Shown here: piece after piece, positions 1-12,449 of the stretch
How positions within the stretch are numbered: position 1 is the first letter of the stretch
How the letters are laid out: each line of letters starts with the position of its first letter
Source: Lepeophtheirus salmonis
Lineage: Eukaryota; Arthropoda; Copepoda; Siphonostomatoida; Caligidae
Direction of reading: 5' to 3'
DNA length: 64,000 nucleotides
Assembly (NCBI RefSeq): GCF_016086655.4
Contig: NC_052133.2
Coordinates: 45,314,383-45,378,382 of the forward strand
Notes under the pieces: model-generated
Told to the model about the DNA's origin: nothing
The model's input: the letters and a program-made list of their open reading frames with translations, nothing else
Databases searched by the model: none
Program-made: the position numbers and the translations under genes

Positions 1-9
1 TATTAATAT

Positions 10-95
10 TCCTTTAATTAGTCAGATGAAGTTGGACTGAGTTTAAGTAAATATTACAATATTACAATTACACCGTCTGACCTAGGAATCTTCTT
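10..95. repeat. Dispersed repeat R1, copy a
   Basis: This stretch aligns by eye along about 80 bases with 38515-38600 in the same orientation. Shared blocks include 'CTTAATTGGTTAGATG'-like and 'AAGTAAA.ATTA.A.TATTACA' patterns and the end 'TAGGAATC'. No terminal repeats or coding capacity are visible, so it is a fragment of an unidentified interspersed repeat cut by the window edge. Confidence 0.45.
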
Positions 96-588
96 GGAAG
101 TCTGTAAACATTTTGTATATTTCTTTCATTAGGAACGACCAAGACATGCCCTACGCACATTGAGTTCAAGAGATGAATTTCTCCTAAGCACGTTGCCTAT
201 CGAGTGACGTCGGCCCATGCTTTTGGAATTGTTTATTATTATTTTTTTGAAGCTATTTGTTTATTATGGGATCATCTTGCAAATCTTTTCTATTTATTTA
301 TTTAGTTTTGACATTTGCCTAGGTTTTACATCTTACTAAGGAAAAATGTTCCGTGGAAAGTCATCCTATAGGGTTTTTAAATTCTAAATGATGAATATTG
401 CATTTAAACTAGTAATTACCTTCTTAATAAACTTGTGACAATAAAGTTTTTTTGTGAAAATGTCCTATCTGGTTATATTTCAAAATTTGATATATTTTTT
501 CTATGTTTATGAGCAGCTGTGTAATATTTTAATAATATTAATTAAAATATCTTATTCGTTCTCCTTTTATCAATTAAATATTGTCCCA

Positions 589-1084
589 CCGGCTGGTCCA
601 TTGAAAAATGAATACTTAATAATTAATGAAGTTTGAGTGAAGAAATTAATCCATATTTCGATAAATGAAAACATAATCTATTTCTTACAAAAAAAACATT
701 CTAGACTTCTCAGACTTACGTCGAGAAAATGACATTCGAACGTGATCGAAAAATTTATATTCTTGCAATGAAAACAGTCAGGCGTATTCAGGACCCCAGT
801 CTACGCCTTCAACAATTCCGAAATTTTAAAGAGGAAGAATGGCTCGGTCAAAAAGGCCAAACTGGACCTAGAGGAGTTAAAGAAAACAGACCTGGGCAAT
901 CCTCTCAAGTCCATAAGGGTCTATGCAAGAGATGTTTGGATTTCAAACCTTCAATAAAGTTACTAAAAAGAGCCTTGTGTATTTATATTCCAATTTTGTT
1001 GGACATATTCCAATGTTAATTAATAAATTATATCTTGTTGAAGTTGAAAACTCAAAGGTTTCAGGTTTTTAATGTACCACTCAG
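589..1084 (+). mobile_element. Tc1/mariner element, family A, heavily internally deleted
   Basis: A remnant of a mariner-type DNA transposon. The left end reads GGCTGGTCCATTGAAAAATG and the right end TTTTAATGTACCACTCAG, matching the inverted termini of the copies at 23345, 48925 and 57266. Inside, a frame from 729 encodes the N-terminal helix-turn-helix region of a transposase (FERDRKIYILAMK at the start, then a GQTGPRGVKEN linker), and this DNA-binding region is shared with the other copies. After the DNA-binding part the sequence passes straight to the 3' non-coding end (TTATATCTTGTTGAAG), so the whole DDE catalytic domain is gone. No clean TA duplication is visible. It cannot encode an active enzyme. 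Confidence 0.75.
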
Positions 1085-1886
1085 GGTGTGTAGCTAAAGC
1101 TTAGTGCCTTAATTTAAAAAAATAGAGGAAAGGGAATTACGTGTCAATGTTATATAAAAAAAGTTAGTTTTTTGTCTTTTCATCGACACCAAATATCTAA
1201 AAGTAATTCCAGGCTCTTGCTAAATAAGCTTTAACCCTTTTCAACCCAGGGGACACCAGTAGTTCAATATTGGTTACTGTGGTTGTTATTAAGACGGTTT
1301 TTGTACGCTAAACTATGGTTCATACTTTAAACGGTTTATGTCATGTTTGCAAACACATTGAAACATTTATTTATGAAATATTTATCAGTTATAATGTTTA
1401 CCATTCTGTTTTAATTCTTTGAAAACTAGTATTCCTCTCGATGTGCAGAGATATATTTTTTCTCAATGTATTAACTGGTATATTATAGTTTTTTTCTTCA
1501 AAATATCCTATGTCATGTTGATGGTGTTTAAATATATTCAGTTGAGTTCCAAATAGTTGATGAAAAACAAAACCCATAATACAGATTTTCAAATTAAAGG
1601 TGTTCTTAGAACAATTTTACAATAAAACTGAATAAAATGTCTACATATATTGCACAAGAAAAGATAAATAAAAAAGAGTTTTTGTTGCATATATTGCTTG
1701 TGATATACCGTTTGTCTCATAAATGATAAAAAATGATTTCAAAATCATCCGGACGTTTGTAAAATAAAACATTGAAAGAAAATAGTAAACACATTTCGTT
1801 TGTATCCTAAATTACTACGAATTTTGTGCATTATTATCATCTATAATTGTTGTGTCAAATAAAATATAAATAAAAGTTCCCATATA
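1085..1886. other. A+T-rich intergenic stretch
   Basis: No coding pattern, RNA gene or repeat structure was seen between the deleted mariner and the MITE. Small open frames on the minus strand (1398-1592) have random-looking composition. Confidence 0.5.
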
Positions 1887-2320
1887 CAGGGTGTGCAAGC
1901 TATCTATACTGTCAGATTTGTGCACTCTCATGTGGAAACGCTGGCATTAAGGAAGCTGATTAATTTTGTTAGATAGCATTGTAAGCCTGCCACAATAAAT
2001 TAACGAATTCGTTGTTCCTGTTCTAATCAAACGACAGATCAACTGAACCACCTGCAAAAAAAGAAAAAAAAAAGACGATGTTATCATCGGATTAAGAAGG
2101 AATTCCAGGATTTTGCAAAGGAAAAAATGATGAATGCTTGCTTGCGCTTTTGCCCTCGTAAATAGACTATATTTGAGGCTGGAGGTAATTTTATTAAAAA
2201 AAATATTAGGGAATTTTCAATCTTTCAGAATATGATTTTTTTCAATTTTTTTACTGGTTGAAGAGAAAATAGATTTAGAAAAAAAATATTTTTCACGGCA
2301 TAGATAGCTTGCCCACCCTG
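1887..2320. mobile_element. MITE with mariner-type terminal inverted repeats
   Basis: A 434-bp element bounded by near-perfect inverted repeats. The left end begins CAGGGTGTGCAAGCTATC, and the right end read on the minus strand begins CAGGGTGGGCAAGCTATC, with one mismatch in the first 21 bases. Both ends are flanked by the dinucleotide TA (1885-1886 and 2321-2322), the target duplication expected for Tc1/mariner. No transposase frame survives inside, so it is a non-autonomous element. The high identity of the termini suggests a fairly recent insertion compared with other elements here. Confidence 0.85.
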
Positions 2321-2322
2321 TA

Positions 2323-3996
2323 TTAATCAAATAGGAAAATTCAAAAATTAAACTTGTTTATTGAAGACGGAGAGGGACGCCTGTTTCCTTTTATTTTTTT
2401 CGGCTAACGGAATAAGTTGGATATTTTTGCATAAATTTGAATAATGTATTAGTTTTGGAAAAACCACCCTTGAGAAAATTGTCCGTGGAAAATTCCCCTG
2501 GTGAAAATTGTCATCCATGAAAATTGCTTGTATTTTGTCATAATGAATAATAACACTTCGAGAGGATTGGTAGGGAGGGGCGGGAGGAGGAGGATAAATA
2601 GCTTAGGGCCTCTTAAAATATGATTGAACACCATCCACCATTGAATAGGCCAATGGGTATTATGGGATTCCTAAAAACAAACGCCAATTCATCCAATATA
2701 TCCAAGGAACCTCTCTAATACAAAAAATAATTTCAAGCCCTTGGGTTGGGCGTTGAAGTCTTTGTAGTGTAAAAAAACCAAGTGTCATGGGCTGAATCAA
2801 CAAGGTACATGTCTCACATTTTAAGAAGCCCTAAGCTATTTATTTATCTCCTTACCAATCCTCCAATTCATTTCTTAGAAGATTGTATTTGTGTTTGAAC
2901 ACATAAAAACACGATTATATAAAATTTTTTTTTTTTGAAAAATAGGACATTTCTCTTTAAAGATATTTTACTTTATAACAAATGATCCAACAATTTTTTC
3001 CCGGATTTTAATTTTTTGATGTTTCCCTTCTAAAATTTAAAAAAAAATCAATAATTTTGAATATTTCTTTCAAAATAAATTATAAAAATGTGACCGAACA
3101 AATCAAAAGCGAATTGTAAATTTATTTAAAGAACAATAATTTCATCGATTATTATATTTTAATGATCGATTTTCACGAGAAGGATTACAGCTTGACTTTA
3201 TATTGACAAATCACATATGAACAAAGAGATGAGGACTAGATATACTATTTGATATGACTTGAAAAAAGATATTGATTAAAAACCTAAATTACTAGATAAG
3301 TTGAGAAAAAATTGAAAGCTCAAGGGTATATCTAGTATTTAAGCAAATAATCAATATTTATTGATTATAATCCATTTCTCACGTTTTTCCCTGTGAAAAT
3401 TAACTACTTTTCCTGTATTCTTGTTTATAATTTCCCATTTAATAGTTTTTACAGAATATTTAGCTTTCGATTTTCATGGTCGTCATGAATTAATTAAGTG
3501 TATCTAAACATGAATTACTTATCATAAATGACTTATACATAATTGATATATATATTTTAATAACTGTTCTTTGCATGCAGACATATTTTATTTATTTAAC
3601 AATTAATTTTATGACCAAGGCACGTTGACTTTAAAACTCAAAATTAACGCTCATTTTTTTAAGGATGTTTATCTACTTTTCAGACTTAAATATCCTTGTA
3701 ATATCTTGTGTGTACATTATTAGTTATCTCACTCTATCCAACTTTTTAAAAATGATACTTCATTTTTTTCTGAGTTATTAAATAACTTTGTAATTAATTA
3801 TTATGGTGTTTAATAATGTTTTTTACGTGTTATAAAGTACATATCTTGTTTAATAATTATCTAAAAATAATATATTTTTAATAGCCTACAAAGTACAATA
3901 CTATTTTCTTCAACTACTATTTAATATTATTAATTAATTAGTAGCAAAGAGAATGGTATAAAAATACTCTATTGTTTCTCTGATAAATAAAATAGT
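2323..3996. other. A+T-rich intergenic stretch
   Basis: No supported gene. A minus-strand frame at 2449-2634 lacks codon structure or a recognisable domain. Long A and T runs and frequent TTAAT/AATTA words give low complexity. Confidence 0.5.
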
Positions 3997-4004
3997 ATCA
4001 TATG

Positions 4005-5127
4005 TAGTAATGTGCCGCGAGCTGAATTTTGTTTCATGAGTATTTTTGAGTTTCTAAAAAAACAAAATTCCAAGCTATACTTGTTATTCGATAGTATACT
4101 TGTTATTTGTATGAATACTCGCTCTAAATACTTTTTAAACACTAAAAAACTCGCAACTAAAAAAAGTGAGACTTTTTAAAAAATATATTGAAACAATGGA
4201 TTATATAAATTGTTAATACCAATATTTCCTATTTCTTAGATTTAGTAAAAAAATCTAAAACATGTTATTTTTTTCCTTTTCCTTTTCTAACAGAGTATGG
4301 GTAGATGGAGATGATTGATTTCCATAATTTAAATTAAAAACCTATTATAACTGTTTTTGATAGAGTCACATAACGGATCAACTTCACTATTAAATGCCTC
4401 TTCATTAAAATTTTTAATGGCCAATCAATTACTACACTTATTCAATTAGGAATACAAATAAAAACTTAACCAATAAATTCATTTTAAGAGGGAACTACTC
4501 TTTAAAAAAAAGATAAATACAAAATTAATCCCTATTCCTGAAATGCTTCAAAAGGAATGGGGTTGATATTTATCCTTAAATTTCAAGGGAACAGCATAAA
4601 CAAATTTGCTGCTAGTGGAGTAAAAACCAGATTTGAGCATTCAAATTTATATTTAATAGCGACCCGTCCCTCATGCATTTAGAAATATTTATTATTCTAT
4701 ATCAAAAGAGACTATAGGTCAGAGGAGGACTCTAGTGTGTGTGCTTAACGAAATGCATTATTTCAATCATAGTCGAGTACTCCTGCTAGATATTCAAACA
4801 AAGACTACTATAAAACGAACTGGAATTAAGACTACATATTACACAAAAGTCAACAAAGTGATGCTTCTGGAAAAACATAGATTCTAAATTTAACAGAGAA
4901 AAGAAGTCCCACTAGAAAGATTTACATGTACTATTGGGCTTCAAAAAGAAAAACAAAGAATCCCAAATTTTGACAAGTTCCGGATTTTTGAAGGGTTATG
5001 AGATTTTGACATGTTGCGAGTGAATCACGGTTTTGTATGCCCACGAGTCGAGTTTTTTGTTGCTTTTTTTATTTACTTTATATAAATCCATTATCAATTT
5101 AAGAGTTTTTCTCCTGGCACATCACTT
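4005..5127. mobile_element. hAT-type DNA transposon, non-autonomous, with 8-bp target duplication
   Basis: The element begins TAGTAATGTGCC at 4005 and ends GGCACATCACTT at 5127, an imperfect inverted pair matching the hAT pattern TAGTGATGTGCC. It is flanked on both sides by the identical octamer ATCATATG (3997-4004 and 5128-5135), the 8-bp target-site duplication that hAT transposases make. The 1123-bp interior has no long open frame on either strand, so it would need a transposase supplied in trans. The duplication is perfect although one terminal base has changed. The superfamily is inferred from TIR sequence and duplication length only. Confidence 0.75.
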
Positions 5128-5135
5128 ATCATATG

Positions 5136-6380
5136 AAACAACAACGAAGGACTTCTAAAGTTTCATATGACTAAATATTCATTTTAAATCTATATTTACT
5201 AAATTATCTTAGGAAGTACTCGTGTTATGATTTGACTGGAAGTGACAAAGAGTTGATGTAGAAATTCAAATTAACCTTCAGTTAGTATTCATCCTTTTTA
5301 TAACACAGTTAGCTTTCTACCCATTTTGAACACTTAAATAGTATATAAATAAAAATGTATATGAATCATTGTATATCGATAAAGAATTAATCTTTATTTT
5401 AAAATCTTTTTAACAACATAGGCTTGTAATTTAAAAAAAAAATGTTTTTCTTAACGATTTCTTACGATGTCATAATTTTGTAGCAATTGTTAAATACTCA
5501 GTTGTCACATGGAAAAAGGAAGAATCCAAGAAATCAAAAGGAAAAACAAAGGAACTCCTTTTAAGCAAAACAGTTAATTAAATTCACTAAACCTTGATAA
5601 AAAACGAGTAAATTTTAAATCATTAAATATAATAAGAGTAATCGGCAATGTTCTATGTAATTAGACTCCATTTAACTTTGCTTAATATTTTAGCTGTGTA
5701 CCAGTTATTTTGATAATATTAATCACAGGACAGAGCTTAATTTATTAATTTTGATTCACAGTATGTGTGAAAATTTTCGTTATTGTCAAATCTAAATATT
5801 ATCTCATTTTTTCAAATAAAATCAAGACATAGTTTATTGAATTATAACATTGTCAATACTTTAGCTTCAGTTGTCTCTAGTTTTTGGTAAATGGATCTAC
5901 AAAATTAAACAAATAATTTTTGGATGTCTCTAGAATCTATTTCAATCTCTCTACTTTATATTAATATGACAATTAATATATTGGCTGTCTTGGACAATTA
6001 GATCAATAAGTTCATCTGAAAAAAGGAATATGAAATAATCATAAGGTGTCTTGAGTTCCATTATCTCATTCGGAATGTCAATGCAGACTTTGAAAAATGA
6101 CACTATACTACTACAAGTTGATCCATTGGTATGCTTTTAAGAAGGATATACTGAAAAATGAACTAATTTCAGCAATATCTAATGTACAATTTTCTAAAAG
6201 GCAGAATAGTTTCGTATTTTTCGTCATCTGAATCTTATAGAGGGAGGTGACAAATTTTGAATTTGATTCTACAAGTTGGTGTATTCTTCATCACATTCAG
6301 TTTCGCTTTAATTTTTAAATTATCAAATAAATAACTAATCTATTTTTATTTTTTTCTTCGTAGTAAGCATTTGAAAAATT
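5136..6380. other. A+T-rich intergenic stretch
   Basis: Nothing supportable is visible beyond A+T-rich low-complexity sequence. No frame has coding character. Confidence 0.5.
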
Positions 6381-6513
6381 TAAATTAAGTTCTATTTACA
6401 ATGATATAATCTATATACACAATTAAAACCTATTTAGAAAATTAAAATCTAATTACAAAATCAAAACCTATTTAGAAAATTAAAATCTATTTTCAAAATT
6501 GAAATCTATCAAC
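6381..6513. repeat. Minisatellite, seven copies of a 19-bp unit
   Basis: The array parses without gaps into seven 19-base units starting at 6381, 6400, 6419, 6438, 6457, 6476 and 6495. The approximate consensus is AAAATTAAAATCTATTTAG. Units 3-6 are most alike, with the outer units more diverged, as expected when an array is homogenised from its centre. No associated gene. Confidence 0.85.
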
Positions 6514-7298
6514 AAAGATTCCATAATCAGATAACTTTTCCACTATACGACAAAAAAAAATGAACCCGTCTGTTCTTTACAAAATTATGATGCAAAGGTA
6601 TTAATATTATTTTGTGTAAAAAAAAAAGTACATTTATTATTTCTAGACAACACCTGGCATGGCCTGTATATGTCACAAATAAAATTAATCAAAATATTCT
6701 TAACTCGTATTGTGCCATATATGGCCAAACTTTATTTTTTCGAAATGCAATTAATGGGTTGACGAAATTTTAATATTAAATTTTCCTACGTTTTTTGTGA
6801 TATCAAATTACCCGCTAATTTTTTTCATCGTGATAAATAAAAGATCAATTGAATTTTAAGTACTCCTTTTTGAAAAATTAATTTTGTAAAAATCTTCCAA
6901 CTTCATAATTGATCCACTATTTTAATGATAAAAAATAATAAATAGGACATAAATAAACAAGCACTTTCATTATGATATACTCACATGTAGTTATTATTTT
7001 GGGAAGAAAAACCCCAGTACTTACTACATAATTAGCCAAGATTCGGTGTGTTCCATATATGGGACATTATCCATTGAAGGGTTGAGGTAACATGGCAAAT
7101 AATACCCTGGTGTACAAAAGCCCCTCGGACTAAACTCCTATAGAACAAAATACTCCAAATACAAAAAAAAAAAGAGTTTTCTATCCAGTAAGCCATTGGT
7201 ACAAAATCACGGAGAACGACAGCAAGACTATCTCTGAACAGAACAAGGTAACCCAGTTGGTAGGAAATTCAGACAAAGTTTCGCTGATTTGCAATAAC
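6514..7298. other. Intergenic stretch with two CCATATATGG decamers
   Basis: No gene is visible. The palindromic decamer CCATATATGG occurs at 6715-6724 and 7053-7062, each followed within about 50 bp by an 'aaNGGGTTGANG' block. The two spots look like diverged direct repeats about 340 bp apart. Confidence 0.4.
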
Positions 7299-7370
7299 GT
7301 TTTTTCTCTGTGTCATCCCACCGTTAAGACCCAGACCTTCCTGAGACACAACTTTCCAGACTTCTAGGAA
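7299..7370 (+). pseudogene. Possible mariner transposase fragment (second-D region)
   Basis: The plus-strand translation contains a stretch like CHPTVKTQTFLRHNFPDF. This resembles the mariner transposase segment that follows the second catalytic aspartate (pattern xHTSKKTQxFLxxNFPDFW). The surrounding 7190-7370 block is less A+T-rich than its flanks, consistent with former coding DNA. The fragment is short, no termini were found, and the assignment is by motif resemblance alone. Confidence 0.35.
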
Positions 7371-8466
7371 TAAATGAATATTTTTTCAAAATTTAATATA
7401 AATATATTACTACTATTCAATGGCTGGTTTATTCATAATTTTATCTTCGTATAAAAACTATAACTTTATAATTTTTTATATGGGCTCTATATACGAACAA
7501 CAAGAGTCAAATACGTTGACTTGAAACAGCTGTCTTGTTCTTGGAAACTTTGTATTGTCCCAAAATGTGTACAAGCTGCGGTACGAAATTTAAAATCAAA
7601 TTTAAAGAGAATAAAAATATACTCCTCCTTGAATCTCTATAGAATTCATAAAATTATGCTAAGCTTCTTTTTTACAAAAGCTGTACAATTCCTTTGTTTG
7701 CCAAAATCACGCTCCTTCGATTTTCATAATAGTATCTACTATGATCGAACATAAAATATGCAAAATGATAAACATATTGTAGAAATTAAAATTAAGAAAG
7801 ATTCATTTTGTACTCAAAACATTAGTCAAATACTAATACATGAACTTTTACTAGTTAAAAACCAATGACAAAGAAACCTTGATGAACTCAGCTATTTTAA
7901 CAAATAATTGAATCTGTTCATGGATGGTGGTGATAAAAATAAAAAGAGATACTAAAATGGAAAATGCTATATTAACAATATTTCCATCAAGTGTCAAGGC
8001 TTGACGAGGTTTATCTTAAGTTTCATTTAAGATTGATTCCGTGAACACTTGGTATTTTGTGTTTTTGGAGAAGTTAGTATTAAAATAAAAGTAGTTCTGT
8101 AATTTTCCTCGTATATATGAAATCTGTCACTTTTTATGAAAAATTTAACAGAACTACAAGAAGTGGATTAACTTTTTTATTTTGAAGTTAAGTTGGTGAA
8201 AAATACACTTATAATTCACAAAAACTTTGATTAGTTATGACTCTGAGACATTGACAAAGGATTGGTTTGTGTGAGGACAAATTCAGTTTTATTTGCCTTA
8301 TACTTTGCTAAAGTTCAATCCCTAGTCATGGGTAATATATTTTTTCATCTTGGTTACGTCAATTGGTATTTTTTATTAGTTGTAATATTAAATTACATGA
8401 TTTTTTATTATTTTAATTGTTCTGGTACCTCTGTCCTAAGAAATTTTATAGTTGAAACCAAATAAT
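7371..8466. other. A+T-rich intergenic stretch
   Basis: Open frames at 7521-7754 and 8262-8465 have no recognisable domain and read like chance frames. No repeats with clear ends were seen. Confidence 0.45.
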
Positions 8467-8468
8467 TA

Positions 8469-9063
8469 CAGAGTGAAACGATAAAATTATTGCCCTAAAG
8501 AAAACAACAGTACGACTTTATTTATATATTTTCATTGGAAAATCAACTCAGGTAACTTAACTTTGTAGTAGAATTGAAATATATTGAATGTATACGCCAT
8601 TATTCTCAATCACCGCTTCGATGCATGTCCAGAACTAGAAGTGTACCTTTTCCACAAGAGGCTGCAAGTGCTCCGCGAATATTAAGCGGATGACAGTTAT
8701 CTGACCTGCTTTGGTCTGAAACATTAAGCCGATTTATAATATGTGAAGTGGCATAATGTGACCCTTATATGAAACCACAACAAAGACGATAACCGAGGGC
8801 GGATACCTTTTCTTTTATCACGATGGGTACGGCCCTTTATTTCTTGGCAATCCAGCAATTATTCTAACTATGGTTCCGTTGTCATAACTTATATCGGTAG
8901 AGAGCATATGTATATATCTGACATGATAGAATCCTCATATTGCGCTTGGGAGGGGTAAAAAAATAGCTAATTAGGAAATGGTCTGGTACAAAAAAATGTT
9001 TCATCAAACAGAAATGGAATTATATCGTTTATACTAAGGCTACAATTTTATCGTTCCACCCTG
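8469..9063 (-). mobile_element. Mariner-type deletion derivative with intact termini
   Basis: A 595-bp element with inverted ends: the left starts CAGAGTGAAACGATAAAATT and the right, read inward, starts CAGGGTGGAACGATAAAATT. It is flanked by TA at 8467-8468 and 9064-9065. The interior on the minus strand retains a decayed C-terminal piece of a transposase, ending in a CIEAVIENNGVYI-like string comparable to the usual RxxAVIxxxGGYI tail. The DNA-binding and first catalytic parts are missing. The TIR differs from family A and from the 1887 MITE, so it is a separate lineage. Confidence 0.8.
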
Positions 9064-9065
9064 TA

Positions 9066-10575
9066 AACTAAAATCATGCAACTAAAATTGGTTGAAATAA
9101 AGATGGCTATGTGATATTTTTTTGCTCATTAGAGGCGTTGAGTATATTTAAATATGACTCTATAACAAAATAACCTCCAAGAATGTACTGTTTTCAGTAA
9201 TAAACACATGAAAAGAAAATTTGCATAGATCAGGAAGGAAAATTATTAAGTTACGTCATCTATGATAACAAAAAAGCGACATCTTGCTAGGGAAACTTAT
9301 TTTATTATATAATTGAATCTTTTAAGTTAACTGGTGCATTTTACCACTTCATTTTAAAGTTTTTTGTAAATAGACAAAAATTAATATTATTTTCTTAAAA
9401 TATTTAATATGTTACTTAAAGTTCACTTTATTTATTTATTTTCTATCTAATGCACGGATTCCAAAAATTTGATATTTGTTGTGTCTAAAATCTCACAGAG
9501 ATGAAAGTTTCCTCTGGAAAAGAGAAAACTTAGTTTATAACAACTAATATAAAGGTATATAATTTAGATAGTGCAATTATTGATTAAATATTTAAAATAT
9601 AACTTCTATTTTTTGAAAACTGGTAACATTTTTCAAATTTTTTTTTGTTGGTGTGTACAATGTTTTGTATCTGGTTATTTAGGAAAATTTGTCAATATTT
9701 CAACATGATATAGAAAATGATATTACAAGTCGAAAAACTAAAAATTGGGATTTTCAAGCAATAATACTTCAAAATACGAAAAAATTCGAAAAATATAAAA
9801 AAAAAAACTTTATTTTTGTTTTTGGGACCGGTTGGTAGAATTTGTCTTAAAATTACGTAAAATAAAATATTAACAATATATAGTTTATAATCATTTACGA
9901 TAATTGCAAATGTTTTAAATATGAAAATCATACAACTAAGTGAAGGCAATAGTTAAAGTGTTCTCAGAATATAATATTAACTTTTTTTTTAAAATGGTTT
10001 TCTTACTGTGGGATTACTGGTACCCTGTAAATGACAAATTTATTACTTTTGCTCAGAAAAAATGGAAAAAGAAATTGTTTATTTTGTACGATTATAAATA
10101 CTAAAATCAATATATGATAAATTAGTAGCAAAATTAGGTATAACTTTTGGAAGGGCATTCCAAAGAAAGGATTTATTTTTCCCAACATTAAAAGATAAAC
10201 TAAGCATCATGCAGTTGTCGGTAAACTAATGCAATTTTTTGTATGCAATCAAAGTCATTAAAATGAAAATTGTTTTATCTATTTTAAACATTACTTTTCA
10301 AATATTGTTTATTGTTTGAGTGGCAAAAAAATTAACCGATGACAGTCGATAGGTTTATTAATTCACCACTACATACAAGTATCCACTTTTTTATCATCAT
10401 GCCACATTGTTGTTCATCTATCGTCCTTGTACTTTACTTAGGTTTAATGAGGGTAATGACTAAAAAATTAGAATCCTCTTTGAGAGCGTCTAGCCTTAGT
10501 TTGAAATATCTGACAATTTTATACTTGTCGTCATTTAAAAGAACTGCCAAAAAGATATAATTTGACATTTCTTTT
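9066..10575. other. A+T-rich intergenic stretch
   Basis: No gene is supported. Minus-strand frames at 9692-9949 and 10003-10188 are rich in F, I, K and Y, as expected by chance from A+T-rich DNA. An ACGTCATC octamer sits at 9253-9260. Confidence 0.45.
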
Positions 10576-11200
10576 GTGCTATCAAAAATGTCTGATAAAC
10601 TAGCAAAACAGGGGGGCAAGTCGATTGCGGCTCTGAACAGAAAAAAAAAGATTGCTTCTTGGCTGAATCAAGATATCAGGTCGAGGGAACATTTGACCAA
10701 GCTTCCAGCTCAGTTCATGGTCGTCGTCGTCATTGCGTCCGGAGGCAGCCGGAAACCTTACTATTCTTCAAAGTCAACGGGAAAGTCAACACAGACGTCC
10801 ACTAAAAGGTTATCCAGTACCTTGTCTTGCCGTTGTTGAAGAAGACGTTGCCCTGGGAGAACTATGTATTTAACTAAGACTGTTACCCGGCACACAAACG
10901 TCCAAGAAGGTGCAGGGAAAAATTACTACCTTCTGGCCGGACTTCTTACCTTCACCCCACCAGACGTGAACCCCCTGGACTTTGTTGTTTGGTGCATCTT
11001 CGAAGCTAGATGAACAAGACATCCCACGCGAATATCGATGCCCTGAAGGCTGTGATCACGGAGGAGTTGAACAACTTGACCTCGGAGTTTTTAAGGCAAG
11101 CTTTGCTTCTGGTTGTCCCTGAATTGAAGCCAGCATTCAGAATAAAGAGGGACATATCGATTAGAAAGTGTAGAAACTGTTGAATTATCATCTTTTGCAT
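10576..11200 (+). pseudogene. Mariner-like transposase remnant (DDE domain)
   Basis: A decayed plus-strand transposase. An open frame covers 10576-10839. After that, blocks in shifting frames match mariner catalytic-domain order: a KVNTDVYIK-type segment near 10780, a 'NPLDFVVW' block near 10975 (the mariner SPDLNPLDxxxW motif next to the third catalytic Asp), then MNKTSHANIDALKAVITEE at 11009 onward, which corresponds to the xxSHPNIDALKxAIxEEW region. At least two frameshifts separate these blocks. No terminal repeats were identified. The block is clearly richer in G+C than its flanks. Confidence 0.7.
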
Positions 11201-11210
11201 CAAAAGTTGG

Positions 11211-12449
11211 CCATAAAAATGACAGGAAATAAAAATATGTAGAACTAAAAACCAATTTTAAAATTTTCTAATTTTGAGTCCTTATCCTATACATTTAATA
11301 TGAAAGTAAAAATTATGCAATAGGGGCTGCATTACTAGATAATTTAGCTCGAATCTAGAGTAAAAATCAATTCAAAATTATGAATTCTAGGGAAAGGAAG
11401 GTATCTTGTAAAGTAAAAAATCTACATATAACATTTTCATAAGATATAATTTTGAGATTTTTGATGTTGCTTAGGATTGATTTTTAAATCATTACCATTC
11501 TTTTTTACATTTTGTTTTTCATTTTGAAATTAGAAAGCTAAAAAATTTACCTCTCACCGGTTGGGTAAGCAGAATGATTTATAAAAACATATTGTTCTCA
11601 GATTTCAAATTTCAAAAATATTTTAATTACTTTTGTTTATATTTTTACAAATCCAAAAAGATATTTTGAAGGTACAAATATGACAGAAAATGGACTTTTT
11701 CTTTGAAAGTCGAATTAATTCTTTTTTTTTTTTATCATAATGACAAAATTCATAGTTTTTCGTAAAGTGAAGATATAAAATTTTGTTTCAAAATAATAAA
11801 CAACTTTATAAAATAATACCTTTAAAGCTTATTTTATTATTATTTAGCTATCAAGGATTTTTGATAGTATCAACGATATTGCTCTTCATTGATCACAAAA
11901 ACTGAAATTTTGGGCTACAAATGCTATAAGGTTTCTCCATATAAAGTGCACACCATCTCAATTTTAAAATACGTTTTTAAATTTACTCTCGGATCTTTTA
12001 GTAATTCAGAAGTGTTAAAAAACAAATAGATTTAAAACTAAATCACAAGGTTTTAGAGAATAATTCCATTTTCTTTTGAGTTAAATTGGTTTTTAATCAT
12101 TTTTCATGTCCATTTTTAGAAAGAAGCCATAAACTACTATTATGTATTATTTTACCATATGTTTATGCTAATCATATTAAAACCTGAAGGTCTTCATCAA
12201 AATATTTTCAATTATCCATTTTAGTCTCCTTTTGTTCAAATGATAATTTTTGATTGTGGATATTTCTCAAACCAAGAGTTATCATTATTAGGGAATATTA
12301 TGAAAATATAATTTCGATAAATCACAGATATAGGGATCTTAAATGTAGATATAAAGTATAAAAATATGCATCTAACACACATGCTTGTCTTGAATCCACC
12401 GCTTACCCCTTGGTGTTTCCCGGAAAGTTTCTTTTGATGTAAATCTTAT
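11211..12449. other. A+T-rich intergenic stretch
   Basis: I see no gene, RNA or bounded repeat. Homopolymer T and A runs are frequent. Confidence 0.5.
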
